From assembly GCA_963930645.1 (NCBI GenBank), contig OZ005648.1, positions 155,333,035-155,397,034 on the forward strand: a stretch of DNA of 64,000 nt, given 5' to 3'. Position numbers and translations under genes: made by a program. Under the pieces are notes generated by a model, which did no database searches, had not been told where the DNA came from, and saw nothing but the letters and a program-made list of their open reading frames with translations. Of the stretch, positions 48,286 through 59,330 are shown piece after piece. Each line of letters begins with the position of its first letter. The stretch's first letter is position 1. Origin of the DNA: Salticus scenicus. Its lineage: Eukaryota; Arthropoda; Arachnida; Araneae; Salticidae.

Positions 48286-49611
48286 TAGTTCCCCATCATA
48301 CTATAGGTATGGGGAGCTTAGGTAATCGTGAAAAATTTCGACCTCGGTTTTTTGACGTTTTTATACGTTTTCAGGTGTGAGGAATCCGAAAATTACAAAA
48401 TTTGTATGGTGTCTGTCTGTAGGATGTCTGTTAGTGTGTTAGTCCATTAGTGTGTTAGTCCGTTAGTTTGTTAGTCTGTTTACACGATATCTCACGAACA
48501 AATGGTCGCAGAGAAGTCAGATCAGTTTTAAAATATTACTTTCGATACTGGCAAGAACCCTATTCATTTGCAACATTCGAATTAAAAAACTTCGTAAGTT
48601 AACAGAAATTTAGGATTTTCTTAACATGGGAGAATAGGACAAAAATTCACTTAAACATGCATTAAATGGAAACTTTTTACTGTAAAAATGTCAGACTAGT
48701 TTTAAAATATCAGTTTTGATGCCGGAATGAACATCAGTAACTATAAATATGCTACTTTGAAAATTTCGCAAGTTATTGGAAATTTACGAATTTCTTAACA
48801 TGGCAGTATAGGGCAAAATTTCACATAAACATCAATTTTGAGAGATATTTTCATCGTAAAGATGCCAGACTACTTTTGAAATATTATTTAGAACACTGAC
48901 ATGAATATTAATGACTATGAATTTTCCAATATAAAAATTTCGTAAGCTATTGGAAACTTACGAATTTCTTAACATGGCAGAATAGATCAAAATTTCACAT
49001 AAACATCAATCTTGAGGGATATTTTCATCGTAAAGATGTCGAACCACTTTTTAAATATTATTTTGGATACTTGCATGAATAGCATAGACTATGATTTTTC
49101 AAATTTAAAAAATCCGTAAGTTATTTAGAATTTACGATTTACTTAACATGTCAGAATAAGGCAAAATTGAGCAAAAACTTCCATTTTGAGGATCATAAAT
49201 ACATTAGACAACTTCAAAATTACATTTATGATATTTGTTTGAACATGATTGAATACAAATATTCTAATAGGAAAATTTCGTAAATTATTCGTAATTTACG
49301 ATTTTATCAACATAACGAAATTGTAAATTTTTCATATAAATCTGAATTTTGAGGATTATTGCATTGGAAATAATAGCATGAAAACTAAACAACGGAATTG
49401 ACCCTGATAAAATAAATTAATGGATTAGAATAAGATAAGTATATCGAAGTGAACGGTGGATAGCCTATTAGGAGAGGATTTCATTCTCTCACTGTATCAA
49501 GCTTTGGTCAAATTCATTTCTTTTAACATGATTATAATATGTCTCGCACTAGAAATTTATGAGAACATAAATATGATGGGGAACTGAGCAGAGTCCACCT
49601 ATGCCAACTAG
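48286..49611 (+). mobile_element. Hairpin-started family A, copy 2
   Basis: Hairpin GTTCCCCAT..ATGGGGAGC (48288-48317), same internal units as 32657-34306, and the same end 'tccacctatgccaactag' (CTAG 49608-49611) before T. About 320 bp shorter than copy 1 because it has fewer internal units. Followed by (TA)n at 49621-49641. Confidence 0.75.
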
Positions 49612-49639
49612 TTTCACAGGTATATATATATATATATAT

Positions 49640-50455
49640 ATAGTCGAATTTCTCGAAGGGGGTAGAGGGCCACCTATCGTGCGACAGAAAATTAGCTCTC
49701 CAGATAGGTGACCTTTCAATAGATGTTGTCTTCCTATTCACGGAGTAGCTACAGAACAGCAGCGCCACCTATCAGCTCATATGCACCTAAATTGATTCAG
49801 TATATTGTTTTAAAATGGTCCTCTCATATACCAAGTTTTAAGTAATTATATACGATAGAATGTGATATATAGCCTTCCCATTCACGGAAAAAATTGAAGC
49901 GCAGGAGCGTCACCTATCTGGCTATGTGCACTGAAACTGATTCCACATAATGTTTCCTAATGGCCCTGTCATATACAAAGTTATTTGTAATAATATAGAA
50001 TAGAAACTGAGATATAGCCTTCCTCTTCTCACGGAAAATAGCAGCAGAGCAGCGCGACTTATTCGCTGATATGCACCTAAATTAAACCAACCTGATGTTT
50101 CATAATGGCGCTCTCACGTATCAAGTTTTGTTCGATTAAGCAAAATAGAACCCTTCCATTAAATGAAAAAAATTGCAGTACAGCAGCGCCACCTATAAGG
50201 CGATTTGGACAAAAAGTTAATAGACACTAATTTATGTCATGATGCAACTACATACAAATTTATATGTAGTTCTGTGCAGTAGTTCTTAAGATACAGTTAG
50301 AACAATTTTTTTGTCATACATAGACAGACAGACATTTTCTAAAAATATCATGGTCAAAATGTGTTTTGGACCTCTCAAAACGTATATATTCATGGAAAAC
50401 CGGAAGCTGAAAATTTTTACGAATCCAATACTTTCTTCTATTGAACATAGTATGC
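49640..50455 (-). mobile_element. Hairpin-type element, inverted
   Basis: Minus-strand copy: 'attggattcgtaaaaatttt' complement at about 50407-50427, CTGTCTGTCT complement at 50323-50335, then units with 'agcagcgccacctat' (complement of 'atggcgctgct') at about 49755, 49905, 50050 and 50180. This is the array family seen at 8930 and 34540. It is tail to tail with family A copy 2. The ATG-less frames here have no domain. Confidence 0.6.
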
Positions 50456-50644
50456 AGAACTGGAATACTCCAAGTTTGTAAAAGGAAAGAAAAATGCTGC
50501 TAAAAGGAGAAAAACTGAAAATTTTGTATTTTTTCCCCCGACAGATTTTAGGAGTATGCCCCGATGGGGGGTCACGGATTCCCCGACGGGGGGGCCTGTG
50601 CCCCCCCGGCCCCCTAGCTGGCGCCACCCCTGATTTTAATTACA

Positions 50645-51250
50645 CTATTTACAGCTATTTACTAAATATGGGCTACTGTGTCTACCTTCGATATTTAATG
50701 ATGTTAAATATTCTTTAAATAATTTACTTTTGAAAGATGGTCCATTGTCCATTTGTAACGTCTGGCATAAGCCAAATCTTCTAAAATAGGTATTAAAGCA
50801 TGATGTAATCGATTCTGTATTCGTATTTGGTAAAGGAAAAATCTCTAAAAATTGCAAAAAACTAAGATTGCAGTGAGGATGAATCTATTTTTCTAATACG
50901 ATAATGGTAGAGGTCCTACGATGTTGCACTGTAAATAAGAACCTGGTGGGTCATTTCTTTCAATTTTGGTTAATTTAGGGTCACAAGTCAGTCTACTCTT
51001 AAAAGTATTGAAATTTATACACTTTGCTACATAATATTTGACCGTATTATACATACCAATCCAATAAAATCTAGTTTTAATGGTATGATACGTTTTTGCG
51101 AAACAAAAATGGGGTTTATGGCCCACTTCCATAATTTTTTGCCTTAATCTATATGGTGCTATGTAAATCGGATTATCATACTGGTTTTCTTTATTTTTTA
51201 ATACCAATATTTCCTTATCAATTAAATGATATTTCTTTTTTAATTTCGTA
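50645..51250 (-). pseudogene. Integrase remnant, copy 2
   Basis: From about 51250 leftwards: IDKEILVLKN, then a His/Cys zinc-binding region (GHKPHF, KTYHTIKTRFYWIGM, YYVAKC) in which the position of the last Cys reads Phe, then GPLPLSY. A stop and a frame shift near 50860-50895 interrupt the join to the catalytic core, FPLPNTNTE and QMDNGPSF. The frame ends after SSPY as in copy 1, before the catalytic Glu. The order zinc domain-DDE core is that of retroviral-type integrases; Ty3/gypsy is most likely. Non-functional. Confidence 0.75.
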
Positions 51251-51299
51251 CTTGTACCATTAATTAGTGCTTACCTTATTTTACAGATCTGTGTGTCCT

Positions 51300-51617
51300 T
51301 ATACTGCTTTTTTTTTTTTTATATTTTCCTTTGTTAGACCTTTTTTCACCATAAAAATATCTATCTCCCTAGTTTGTTAGTGGGTCAAACTATTTAAAAG
51401 GCAACTCATAAAAGGAGACCTTCTTCATCCTTGAGCACCAATGTACGATTTCGTTCACTAGTGGCTATAATAGCAAATCACTAGTGGGCCTCCTATCGTA
51501 CATGAAAATTATTGAAGTAAAATAGAAAGTGGAATAAGCTATTAAGTACAAATAACAGAGAATCTAACAGAAAACAACCATTATAAACAATCAATACTCA
51601 CAGGATGATACATTTAA
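51300..51617. other. Spacer with small inverted repeat
   Basis: 51443-51503 contains 'aatgtacgat..tcactagtgg' and 'cactagtggg..atcgtacatg', a 25-bp imperfect inverted repeat. Otherwise AT-rich and unassigned. Confidence 0.45.
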
Positions 51618-53506
51618 GGGTCGTATTCACCAACTTCTTAACACTCGGATTAACCTCGGATCAGCAGTAATTGCTCGATCATACGAAAATCGGTTTTCTC
51701 CAACGAAAATCTGCAGTTCACCCAGTGGCGGATTTAAGAGGAGGGGGGGCGCTAGGGGCTGAAGCCCCCCCCCCCCAAAAAAAAAAAACCCACTGAAATT
51801 CACAACAGAATATTGCAATTGTACATTTTTTATTGGTCTAGAATAACACTTTGAAAAATCTTAGCCCCCCCCCCAAAAGTCAAGTTCTGGATCCGCCACT
51901 CAGTTCACCGGCGACATTTTTGATCGTCGAATATCGAAGGATTAACAGAGATAATTCTCGGATCTTTTACTAATGCATGCACACTCCGCAGCTCAGCTGT
52001 GTAAACATTGAACATGAAAGAAATATAAATTTTGTTTTATTAGTAGCAAATTGCTTTTAAAATCATTTCGATGATTTTTTTTTATATTTTAATCTTTTAC
52101 AAAGAAACACAATCTTTAAATACCTGATTTTGAACAAGAGTTTGATTAAAAAATATGCTTTAATTATTTAATGATACACATTTATCATTGTGTTTTTACT
52201 TATTTAAAATTAAGTTAATATCATTTCTGACGACATTGTACTCTGTTCTGTCATGTCAAATAAAATTTTGCTGATTAAGCGATTTTTCTATCAATAAATA
52301 TATATATCTTCTTCATTTTCATGAGTTGTCATTTCGTTAAAGATTAATTCAAAATTGATTTATTTTAATGGGTAGCATAGCAGAAATTTTAAACAAATAT
52401 ATTTGATATAATGATATAACTATAATGCATAGAAAATGCACCAAATTATTTGTGTTGAATGAAGTTTGTAAACTAGCCCCTTAAATTACAAATGTATACA
52501 ACAATATCGTGTCGAATTATCGTGCTTACGTTTTTCTGCCTGATGAAAGGCTGTACTTCGATGAAACAATTGTTGTGTGTTTCATAATTTATGGTTTTAG
52601 CTTATAAAGTTTTCATTAATTTATATATTTTCCCCCAATCTCTCATAAAATTATTTAATAAACTTGTATATTTTTTAACCTTTTTATTAATTACTTAGAA
52701 ATGTACCCGAAATAACTACTGAAAACTTGTAAATAAATGAAACAAGGGAAAAGTTATCTTCATTTGCATTGTTTGGTTATATTTAAGTTTAAAACTTATT
52801 GCAAATTTTATAAATAATTCATGTATTCATTCATAGCAGTGTATTTTATTCATATATAACTAGAGAATGCTAATTTTTCAAATTATTTAATCGAAAACAA
52901 CTCAAACTCATAATAGATATTTTAAATAAGTAATCTAATGAGCTAACTAAAATGAAGAAAAACTAATTAAAATTATTTAAAAATATTTTCAATTAAAAAA
53001 TCACTAATTTTTGAAGACTGCTTGATAATAGCTTCTGTAATTGGTCTACAGCCAGGGGCATTGCTTGTGCGGAGGGGGGGGGGGGGGGGGGCATAGTTCG
53101 GAGAAATTATTTCTCTTATCTATAACAATCAAAATTTTAAATTGCAGCGTAAACAGTTGTCGTCTGCATGATTATTCTTTTTAAAAATGTTCTAAAGTAA
53201 AATTTATTCTTAATCCGTGCGTAAACAAAAGCAAAGTAAACAAGAGCGAACCGTGTATCAGTGTTGCCAATTTGCTTTTTACCCTCTCTAATCTTCAAAT
53301 CCAAATGAAGCCGAATGGTGAATAAAGGCTATCTTCATTCTTGGCCAATCAAAATGAAGCTTTTATTTTTCTTCCAGTTAATCCATAGATTACGTAATCA
53401 GCTGTTGGTGAATACCGTAGGAATTTAATCCAGTGTTAGCTTTGATTCTCGGATTTGCTGATCCATGGTTTGATCCTCGTTTAATGAAGTTTGGTGAATA
53501 CGGCCC
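51618..53506. mobile_element. PIF/Harbinger-like element, copy 1
   Basis: Starts GGGTCGTATTCACCAACTTC and ends ..GTTTGGTGAATACGGCCC, a terminal inverted repeat. Flanks are TAA (51615-51617) and TCA (53507-53509), compatible with a decayed 3-bp Harbinger duplication. It shares its outer 380 bp (left) and about 430 bp (right) with copy 2 but has a different middle (about 52020-53090) without a transposase. A hAT-like MITE is inserted at 51723 and a poly(G) run lies at 53074-53091. Confidence 0.75.
51723..51901. mobile_element. hAT-like 179-bp MITE
   Basis: AGTTCACC at 51715-51722 and 51902-51909. Ends CAGTGGCGGAT and, complemented, GAGTGGCGGAT. Central C and G runs ('aagccccccccccccc'). Copy 2 of the host element (53605-53615, 'cacagttcaccggc') shows the empty site. 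Confidence 0.85.
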
Positions 53507-53509
53507 TCA

Positions 53510-54327
53510 GGGCCATATTCACCAACTTCTTAACACTTGGATTAAACCTCGGATTAGCAGTAATCGCTCGATCATAAGAAAATCAGTATTCTTCAATGAA
53601 AATCCACAGTTCACCGGCTACTTTAACACTTCGTTTTTGATCCTCGAATACCAGAGGATTAACAGAGATAATTCTTAGATCTTTTCGTAACGCATGCACA
53701 CTCCACAGCTCAGCTTCGTAAACAAATAAGAAACATGGCTGACATTGATGATCTATTCTCACTAGATGATGTTGAAAGCTTGGAACTACTGGAAACATTT
53801 GAAAGAAGGAAAAGGACGGTGCATCAAATTAGAGTAAATGATTTGGATTCTTTGGATAATGTGGCATTTCGATATCGCTATCGATTAAATAAAGATTCCA
53901 TGGAATCTCTAATACTAATACGTCTAATTTTTTTTCTCTTATCCATAACAATCAAAATTTTAAATCGTAGTGTAAACAGTTGTCGTCTGCGTGGTTATTC
54001 TTTTTAAAAATGTTCTAAAGTAAAATTGATTCTTAATCCGTGCATAAACAAGAGCAAACCATGTATCAGTGTTGCCAATTTGCTTTTTACCCTTTCTAAT
54101 CTTCTAATCCGATTGATTAGTTAATTGAAGCCGGACCTGGGAATAAAGTTTATCTTCGTTCTTGGCCAATCAAAACGAAGCTTTTATTTCTCTTCCAGTT
54201 AATCCATGGATCACGTAATCGGCTGTTGGTGAATACCGTAGGAATTTAATCCAGTGTTAGCTTTGATTCTCGGATTTGCTGATCCATGGTTTAATCCTCG
54301 ATCAATGAAGTTTGGTGAATACGGCCC
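53510..54327 (+). mobile_element. PIF/Harbinger-like element, copy 2
   Basis: 818 bp, start GGGCCATATTCACCAACTTC, end GTTTGGTGAATACGGCCC, with TCA on both sides (53507-53509 and 54328-54330). It follows copy 1 directly in the same orientation. It carries the start of a HARBI1-like nuclease gene. Confidence 0.85.
53735..54007 (+). pseudogene. HARBI1-like nuclease, N-terminal stub
   Basis: ATG at 53735. Residues 1-66 have the features of the start of Harbinger nucleases: an acidic leader (MADIDDLFSLDD), then RVNDLDSLDNVAFRYRYRLN and KDSMESLILI, corresponding to the family's 'L(D/E)xLxDxEFxxRYRLxKxxxxxLI' region. After about residue 67 the frame runs into the element's 3' non-coding sequence, which is also present in copy 1 (53100-53180). 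The DDE nuclease core (hundreds of residues in intact members) is therefore deleted and the 90-residue product is not a nuclease. The partner MYB-like gene is not seen. Confidence 0.75.
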
Positions 54328-54330
54328 TCA

Positions 54331-55468
54331 GAGTCACACAAATTAAAAAAGCAAAATAATTCAGGGGTTTTGTTGTTCAAGGTGTTTAACAAACAAAATT
54401 CAAGGTGTATGGATTTATAGCTGAAAGAATAATGAAACAATACAGCAGCAGGGATATTTATTATATTATGTGTTTCAGGGTGGCTAGCATTTAAACCTTT
54501 TCAAATTCCCTGACTATTTTTCGAGTTTTTCCCCAATTTTTCCCTGACTCTCACGTTTATTTTCGATGAAATTTTCACGACACTAGCAAAAAATTTAGTG
54601 ATTTAAAATATCATTAATAATTTAATGATTAATATAGCTTATTTTCCCAAAATTTGTTAAAATTCCCTGACTTTAAAGGAAATTCTCTGATTATTCCCTG
54701 ACTTTTACAGATTTTCTAAATTCCCTGTTCTATGATTTTCCCTGACTGCTAGCCCCCCTGTGTTTAATTGTATGATTACTATTTTAAGAATAGTTGACAA
54801 CTCAACAATGAAGTAATTGAACTTGTAATGGAAAAAGAAAAAAATGCATATCAATACAAGGTAAATGCAACAGGCCTTCTGTTTTTTTTGCTACTTTGCA
54901 TGGTGTGCATAATTAATTTAAATTAGAAAAATGTGTTTAGCAAATTGGATTATGTTTTTTTAACATTTGTGTAAATATAATGAGCATTATAGAACATTAG
55001 TTTAATTTTTACTCAAAAGCTAAAAGATTGCAATTTTTTTCAGATGAATACCTTACATTGCTGTTTTACAATGTAATAATTATGCAATGTATAATATACT
55101 CTTAATTTAAAAAGTACATTTAATATACTTCCAGAACATACTTTAATTTCTGTTAGTTTATTTCATTTTTCACTAAGAATGAAAAAGTTAATTTTTTACT
55201 TAATAATTATAATCAATATTTTATGACATTTAAAATAAAAATATTTGAGCATTTATGATTTCATAAATAATTAGAAAATACACCCGTAATATAAACATTT
55301 TCTTGAGAGGAAACTTTAGTCATAATAAAGAAGTTACTCTTTGTAAAATGCAATAATTATGCATAGTGCTGAATGCACAGTCTTATATACTGTCATCATT
55401 CTCTCTCATTAGGTAACAACTAAAGAAAGAATTAATTTACTTCATACAATTACATCATCTTATATTTT
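54331..55468. other. AT-rich stretch
   Basis: No gene. A decayed repeat with 'ttccctgactttta'-like words (54505-54760) is locally repetitive ('ccctgact' at several positions); it may be an old SINE or DNA element. Confidence 0.4.
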
Positions 55469-56000
55469 TAGTTCCTCATCTTATTAAATTTTTAGCATTT
55501 TTATATATTTTGAATTCAGGTGAGAGAAATCCAAAAGTTGCAAAATTAGTATGGTGTCCGTCTATGAGTTAATCAATTTACTAGCGTGTTGGTTAATTTG
55601 TTAGTCTCTGTACCTGATATCTCAAGAACAAAATATCCTTAAAAGGTTATACCAGTTTTAAAATATCACTTATGATATTGGAAGGAATCCTACTGATTTA
55701 AAAATTTTGTAAGTTATTCAAAATTTAAGGTTTCAAATATCTGCATTACATTAAGATGATTATATTCATCTTAAAGATCTTGATCAGTTATTAAGTATCA
55801 TTTATGATAATAGCATGAAAACATTGACTAACAAGGAGAGGTCACGACATGGAAAATTCAGATCGGGACCAAATTGCACAGGATTGTAGTATACTATGAG
55901 GGTAACAACATATTAAAGCAGTAGGACCCACTATCCACAAAATTTTGAGAAAAAAACATTTAAAGTTTCAGTAATCTTTAAATACAAGTTATTTCGCAAG

Positions 56001-56080
56001 CGAGTAAGTGCCTCAATGGTGTGATCCTAAAGCCCGAGTCTCCGAACCAGATGACTTCGGTTCGAAGCTACCTGCCGGAC
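56001..56080 (+). promoter_or_regulatory. tRNA-like Pol III module, left arm
   Basis: A-box-like TGCCTCAATGGT (56009-56020) and B-box-like GGTTCGAAGCTACC (56059-56072), about 50 nt apart, with a perfect 6-bp stem CGAACC/GGTTCG (56043-56064) between. The sequence is not a canonical tRNA. A T-run follows (56083-56102), which could stop Pol III. Confidence 0.5.
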
Positions 56081-57049
56081 TACTTTTTTTTTTTTTTTTT
56101 TTCTTCTTTAACTTTTTATGTAATCTTAACTGTTTATTCATTTTACTTTATTTTACAATTCAATTCAAAATTTGAAAATTTTAATAAAAAATTATTTAAT
56201 TTTCTTGAGTATAAAATAACTTTTTCTATTTTTAATATTTATAGCTTAAAAATACAATAAATTTCTATAACTTAAAAAATAAAGTTTAGCTTTACAAAAC
56301 CCTAAATAAGAAACATAAAGAAAAACAGACAAATATTTAAATAATTAAAAAATAAGCAAGCTGTAAACAAAGTGTAAAATAGTTAGCAGGTGTACTTAAA
56401 TCTTGGTTTGAGCTTCCTGATTTGGTTTGAATGTGTATAAATTACGTAAACACTTCTAGCTTGTTAATAATAAAGAGCAGGTGGAATTTTATTTTGTGCA
56501 CAGAAGGATAAAAAAAAAAAAAGGAAGTCGTTATCGAAAAAGAAACGATGTTCATTAACATTTAAAATCTACATTTAAAGATAACATTTCTTTACCAGTA
56601 ATAATTTAATAGCATCACAATCCTGTATTATAATTTTTAAGAAACTATTGATTGGAGAAGTAATTATTTAATTTGGATAGTAATTATATATGCAATTAAA
56701 ATCATCATTTCTCTGTATTATTATTATTATTATTATTTTTTTTTTTTGTAATTTAAAAAATAAAATTAAATATACCTAAAATAAAATAAATTATTTAGAT
56801 AAATAATTAAAAACAGTTTCTTTAGTTTTACCTTATTTTACAGTTAAAATAAAACTAAAATTTATTTTTTAAGTTATATAAACTTATTGTATTTTTAAGT
56901 TATGAATATTAAAAATAGAAAAAGTTATTTTATACTCAAGAAAATTAAATAATTTTTTATTAAAATTTTCAAATTTTGAATTGAATTGTAAAATAAAGTA
57001 AAATAAATCAAAAATTAAGATTACATAAAAAGTTAAAGAAGAAAAAAAA

Positions 57050-57135
57050 AATGTAGTCCCGCAGGTAACCTCGAACCGAAGTCATCTGGTTCGGAGACTC
57101 GCGCCTTAGGATCACACCACTGAGGCACTTACTCG
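57050..57135 (-). promoter_or_regulatory. tRNA-like Pol III module, right arm
   Basis: Inverted partner of the left-arm module: B-box-like GGTTCGAGGTTAC (complement of 57065-57077) and A-box-like TGCCTCAGTGGT (complement of 57117-57128). The A box is closer to consensus than in the left arm. Confidence 0.5.
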
Positions 57136-57902
57136 CTTGCGAAATAACTTGTATTTAAAGATTACTGAAACTTTAAATGCTTTTTTCTTGAAATTTTGTG
57201 GATAGTGGGTCCTACTGCTTTAATATGTTGTTACCCTCATAGTATACTACAATCCTGTGCAATTTCGTCCTGATCTGAATTTTCTATGTCGTGACCTCTC
57301 CTTGTAAGACATATTAAGCATCATTTATGATACTGGCATGAAATCCATTGACTAAGACACATTTCAGAAATTTGTAAGTTATTAAAAATTGAAATTTTCT
57401 TAATACGGGGAAATTTCACATGAATGTACATTAAGAGGATTATTTTCTAAACATGTCTGGCAAGTTTAAAAATATCATTTATCGTCATCACTGAATATCA
57501 ACATACTACTTTAAAAGCATCTGAAGTTATTCAAAATTAAATATTTTCCATAACAGGGCAGAAATTTATGCAAAAATCTTTAATTGCAAGTTTATGTGAA
57601 AAAGGGAAATGTTCAGATAAATTTGCATTACATGGATTATTGCATAGGAAATAGCATATGGAATTGCCTGAAAATTAAAATACAAAACTGACTAATAAAG
57701 ATAATCTAAAAATTATGATAAAGTAAATGTATGAAAATGAAAACAGGGTTGCTTAGTGGGTGGGACATTTTAATTTTCAACTGAGGCTGGTTGATCTGCC
57801 AAGTCCATTTCTCTTAACATGAGTACAATATGTCTTACGATAGAAATTTATGAAAACAAATGTATGGTAAGAAAAAAAGCAGAACTCGCTTATTTTAACT
57901 AG

Positions 57903-59160
57903 TTCATGTTTTGATGTCCAAATGCCAAAGAATACAAACTATTAAAATAAATTTAAACACTATCTCATAAATTATCAAATCTTAAGAAGTAATTCATTTT
58001 TCATAAAAATATAAATCTATATAGCCAATTGGAATTCTTTACAGTCCTATCATGATGTTGGTTTAAATATTATAAATTTATATTTCATATAATCAAGAAA
58101 AGCTTTATAAACATACCTGTAAATGCAGGTTGAAATTCACATTTTGGTTTTATGAGTCCACTTATAATTTTGCGTTGTGTGGCCATTTTTCAAATTTTCC
58201 TTTTATACTTTTTTCATCTTTTAGCTATTGTAAGAAAATTCCCATCCAATATTTTATAATATTGTCACTTCATTTATCAATGTCTTAAGATATAAGAAAA
58301 TAAAATTTAGTACCTTTGTATGTGACTGAGACCTATCCACAAGATAAAAACAGATATTAGGAGTAAAATTTTATGAGGAGTAAAGTAATTAGGAGTAAAA
58401 TTTTATGGGCATTTACGTCCCCAACATAAACAGAATTATTTTAAAGATGTCTTTCTCTGATATCCAATTCTATTATCGAATGAAAAGTTTCCAGATAAAA
58501 AAGTGTCATAATCACTTCCATTTCACAGATGTACGTGATTCAAGACATCTATGGAAACAGGATTGATTTGTTTTGGTTTGTCCCTCTACAGTCATCTTTT
58601 GAGAAGTAGGGCTAGTCCCTACAGATCCAGGAAGTGAAGAGAGAAAACACATGTTTATTTCACACTTTCTTTTAAATACTTAATGTGTCCGTTATCCATT
58701 GTATGGTACATTATCACTATTGAGGCCTGTGGTTATTCGGTCAGTCTACATAGATTGACAATAAATAAACATGTCAGCCTTTGAAAGAAAAGGACATTTG
58801 AACTGAGTTCCCATAACAAAAATCCTATTCTAAAATTGTTTTTTTTTAAGGTGGGAATTTTGAGATAAATTATATTGCACATTATGTCCTGAAAAATATA
58901 CAACAGACAGAAGAAAATGTATATTAGATACAATACACAAATACTTTTTAAAATGGTGTAAAATATACAATATATAAATGTATATTGAATGTACCATATT
59001 ATATACTAGTATATAATATACTACCCACCTCTGGTAATAATTGTTTTCCAAGGGAGAATTTACTATTAAATAAACATGATAAAGAATATTTAAAAAATTA
59101 TCAATATTTTCATGATAGGATACTTTCTAAAATAATATTAATATATATATACATATATAT
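57903..59160. other. AT-rich stretch
   Basis: No gene or repeat recognised with confidence. Confidence 0.4.
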
Positions 59161-59219
59161 ATAATAAAGATGATCCATTAAGCACAGTATATATATATAT
59201 ATATGTGTATTTCATCCAC

Positions 59220-59250
<31 letters not shown>

Positions 59251-59330
59251 ATCTTATTGGTCATTGGTGTTTCAGTGATCTTGTGTCTGTTGCTTGGCTT
59301 CTACTATGCTTAATGGATCATCTTTATTAT
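59161..59330. mobile_element. 170-bp MITE inside (TA)n
   Basis: Terminal inverted repeats ATAATAAAGATGATCCATTA and complement (59161-59187 and 59304-59330; one mismatch in 27). Both flanks are (TA)n, so a TA duplication is likely but cannot be proved. A run of 28 T (59223-59250) lies inside. Probable mariner-type MITE. Confidence 0.75.

Larger units (their letters stand above)
48003..50632. mobile_element. Composite hAT-like element
   Basis: Exact 8-bp duplications ATTTTAAT (47995-48002 and 50633-50640). Terminal inverted repeats CAGTAGTGGCACTAG and, complemented, CAGGGGTGGCGCCAG, are of hAT type. Both ends are GC-rich with repeated CCCCGACGGGG-type palindromes (48023-48055 and 50535-50600). 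The middle contains a family A element (48286-49611) and an inverted hairpin-type element (about 49640-50455). No transposase. Removing 48003-50640 restores the colinearity of the retrotransposon with copy 1. Confidence 0.85.
47080..51300 (-). mobile_element. LTR-retrotransposon fragment, copy 2
   Basis: Copy 1-like sequence from about 47080 to 48002, interrupted by the hAT-like element 48003-50632, then continuing at 50633 with integrase. It extends further upstream than copy 1. Long terminal repeats, gag, protease and reverse transcriptase are not seen. Confidence 0.65.
55832..57304. mobile_element. 1.47-kb element with ~460-bp inverted repeats
   Basis: Ends CAAGGAGAGGTCACGACAT and its complement; TAA on both sides (55829-55831 and 57305-57307), restoring the host's 'gactaagac'. 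Arms 55832 to about 56295 and about 56850 to 57304 match over nearly their whole length. Each arm contains a tRNA-like module. A 3-bp TAA duplication suggests PIF/Harbinger, but the ends are unlike the Harbinger pair at 51.6 kb. No protein coded. Confidence 0.85.
55469..57902 (+). mobile_element. Hairpin-started family A, copy 3, interrupted
   Basis: Diverged member: 'agttcctcatcttatt' start, GTTAGT-rich run, 'tatctcaagaacaaaat', internal units with 'aaattttgtaagttattcaa', and end 'cgcttattttaactag' (CTAG 57899-57902) before T. The start hairpin has decayed. It is split by the element at 55832-57304. Confidence 0.6.

Noticed and set aside
53583..53798. Minus-strand open frame across the Harbinger copy
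   Set aside because: Antisense to the HARBI1-like stub and the element's 5' non-coding end.
56001..56080. A functional tRNA gene
   Set aside because: A and B boxes are recognisable, but I could not fold an acceptor stem and anticodon arm; reported only as a tRNA-like module.
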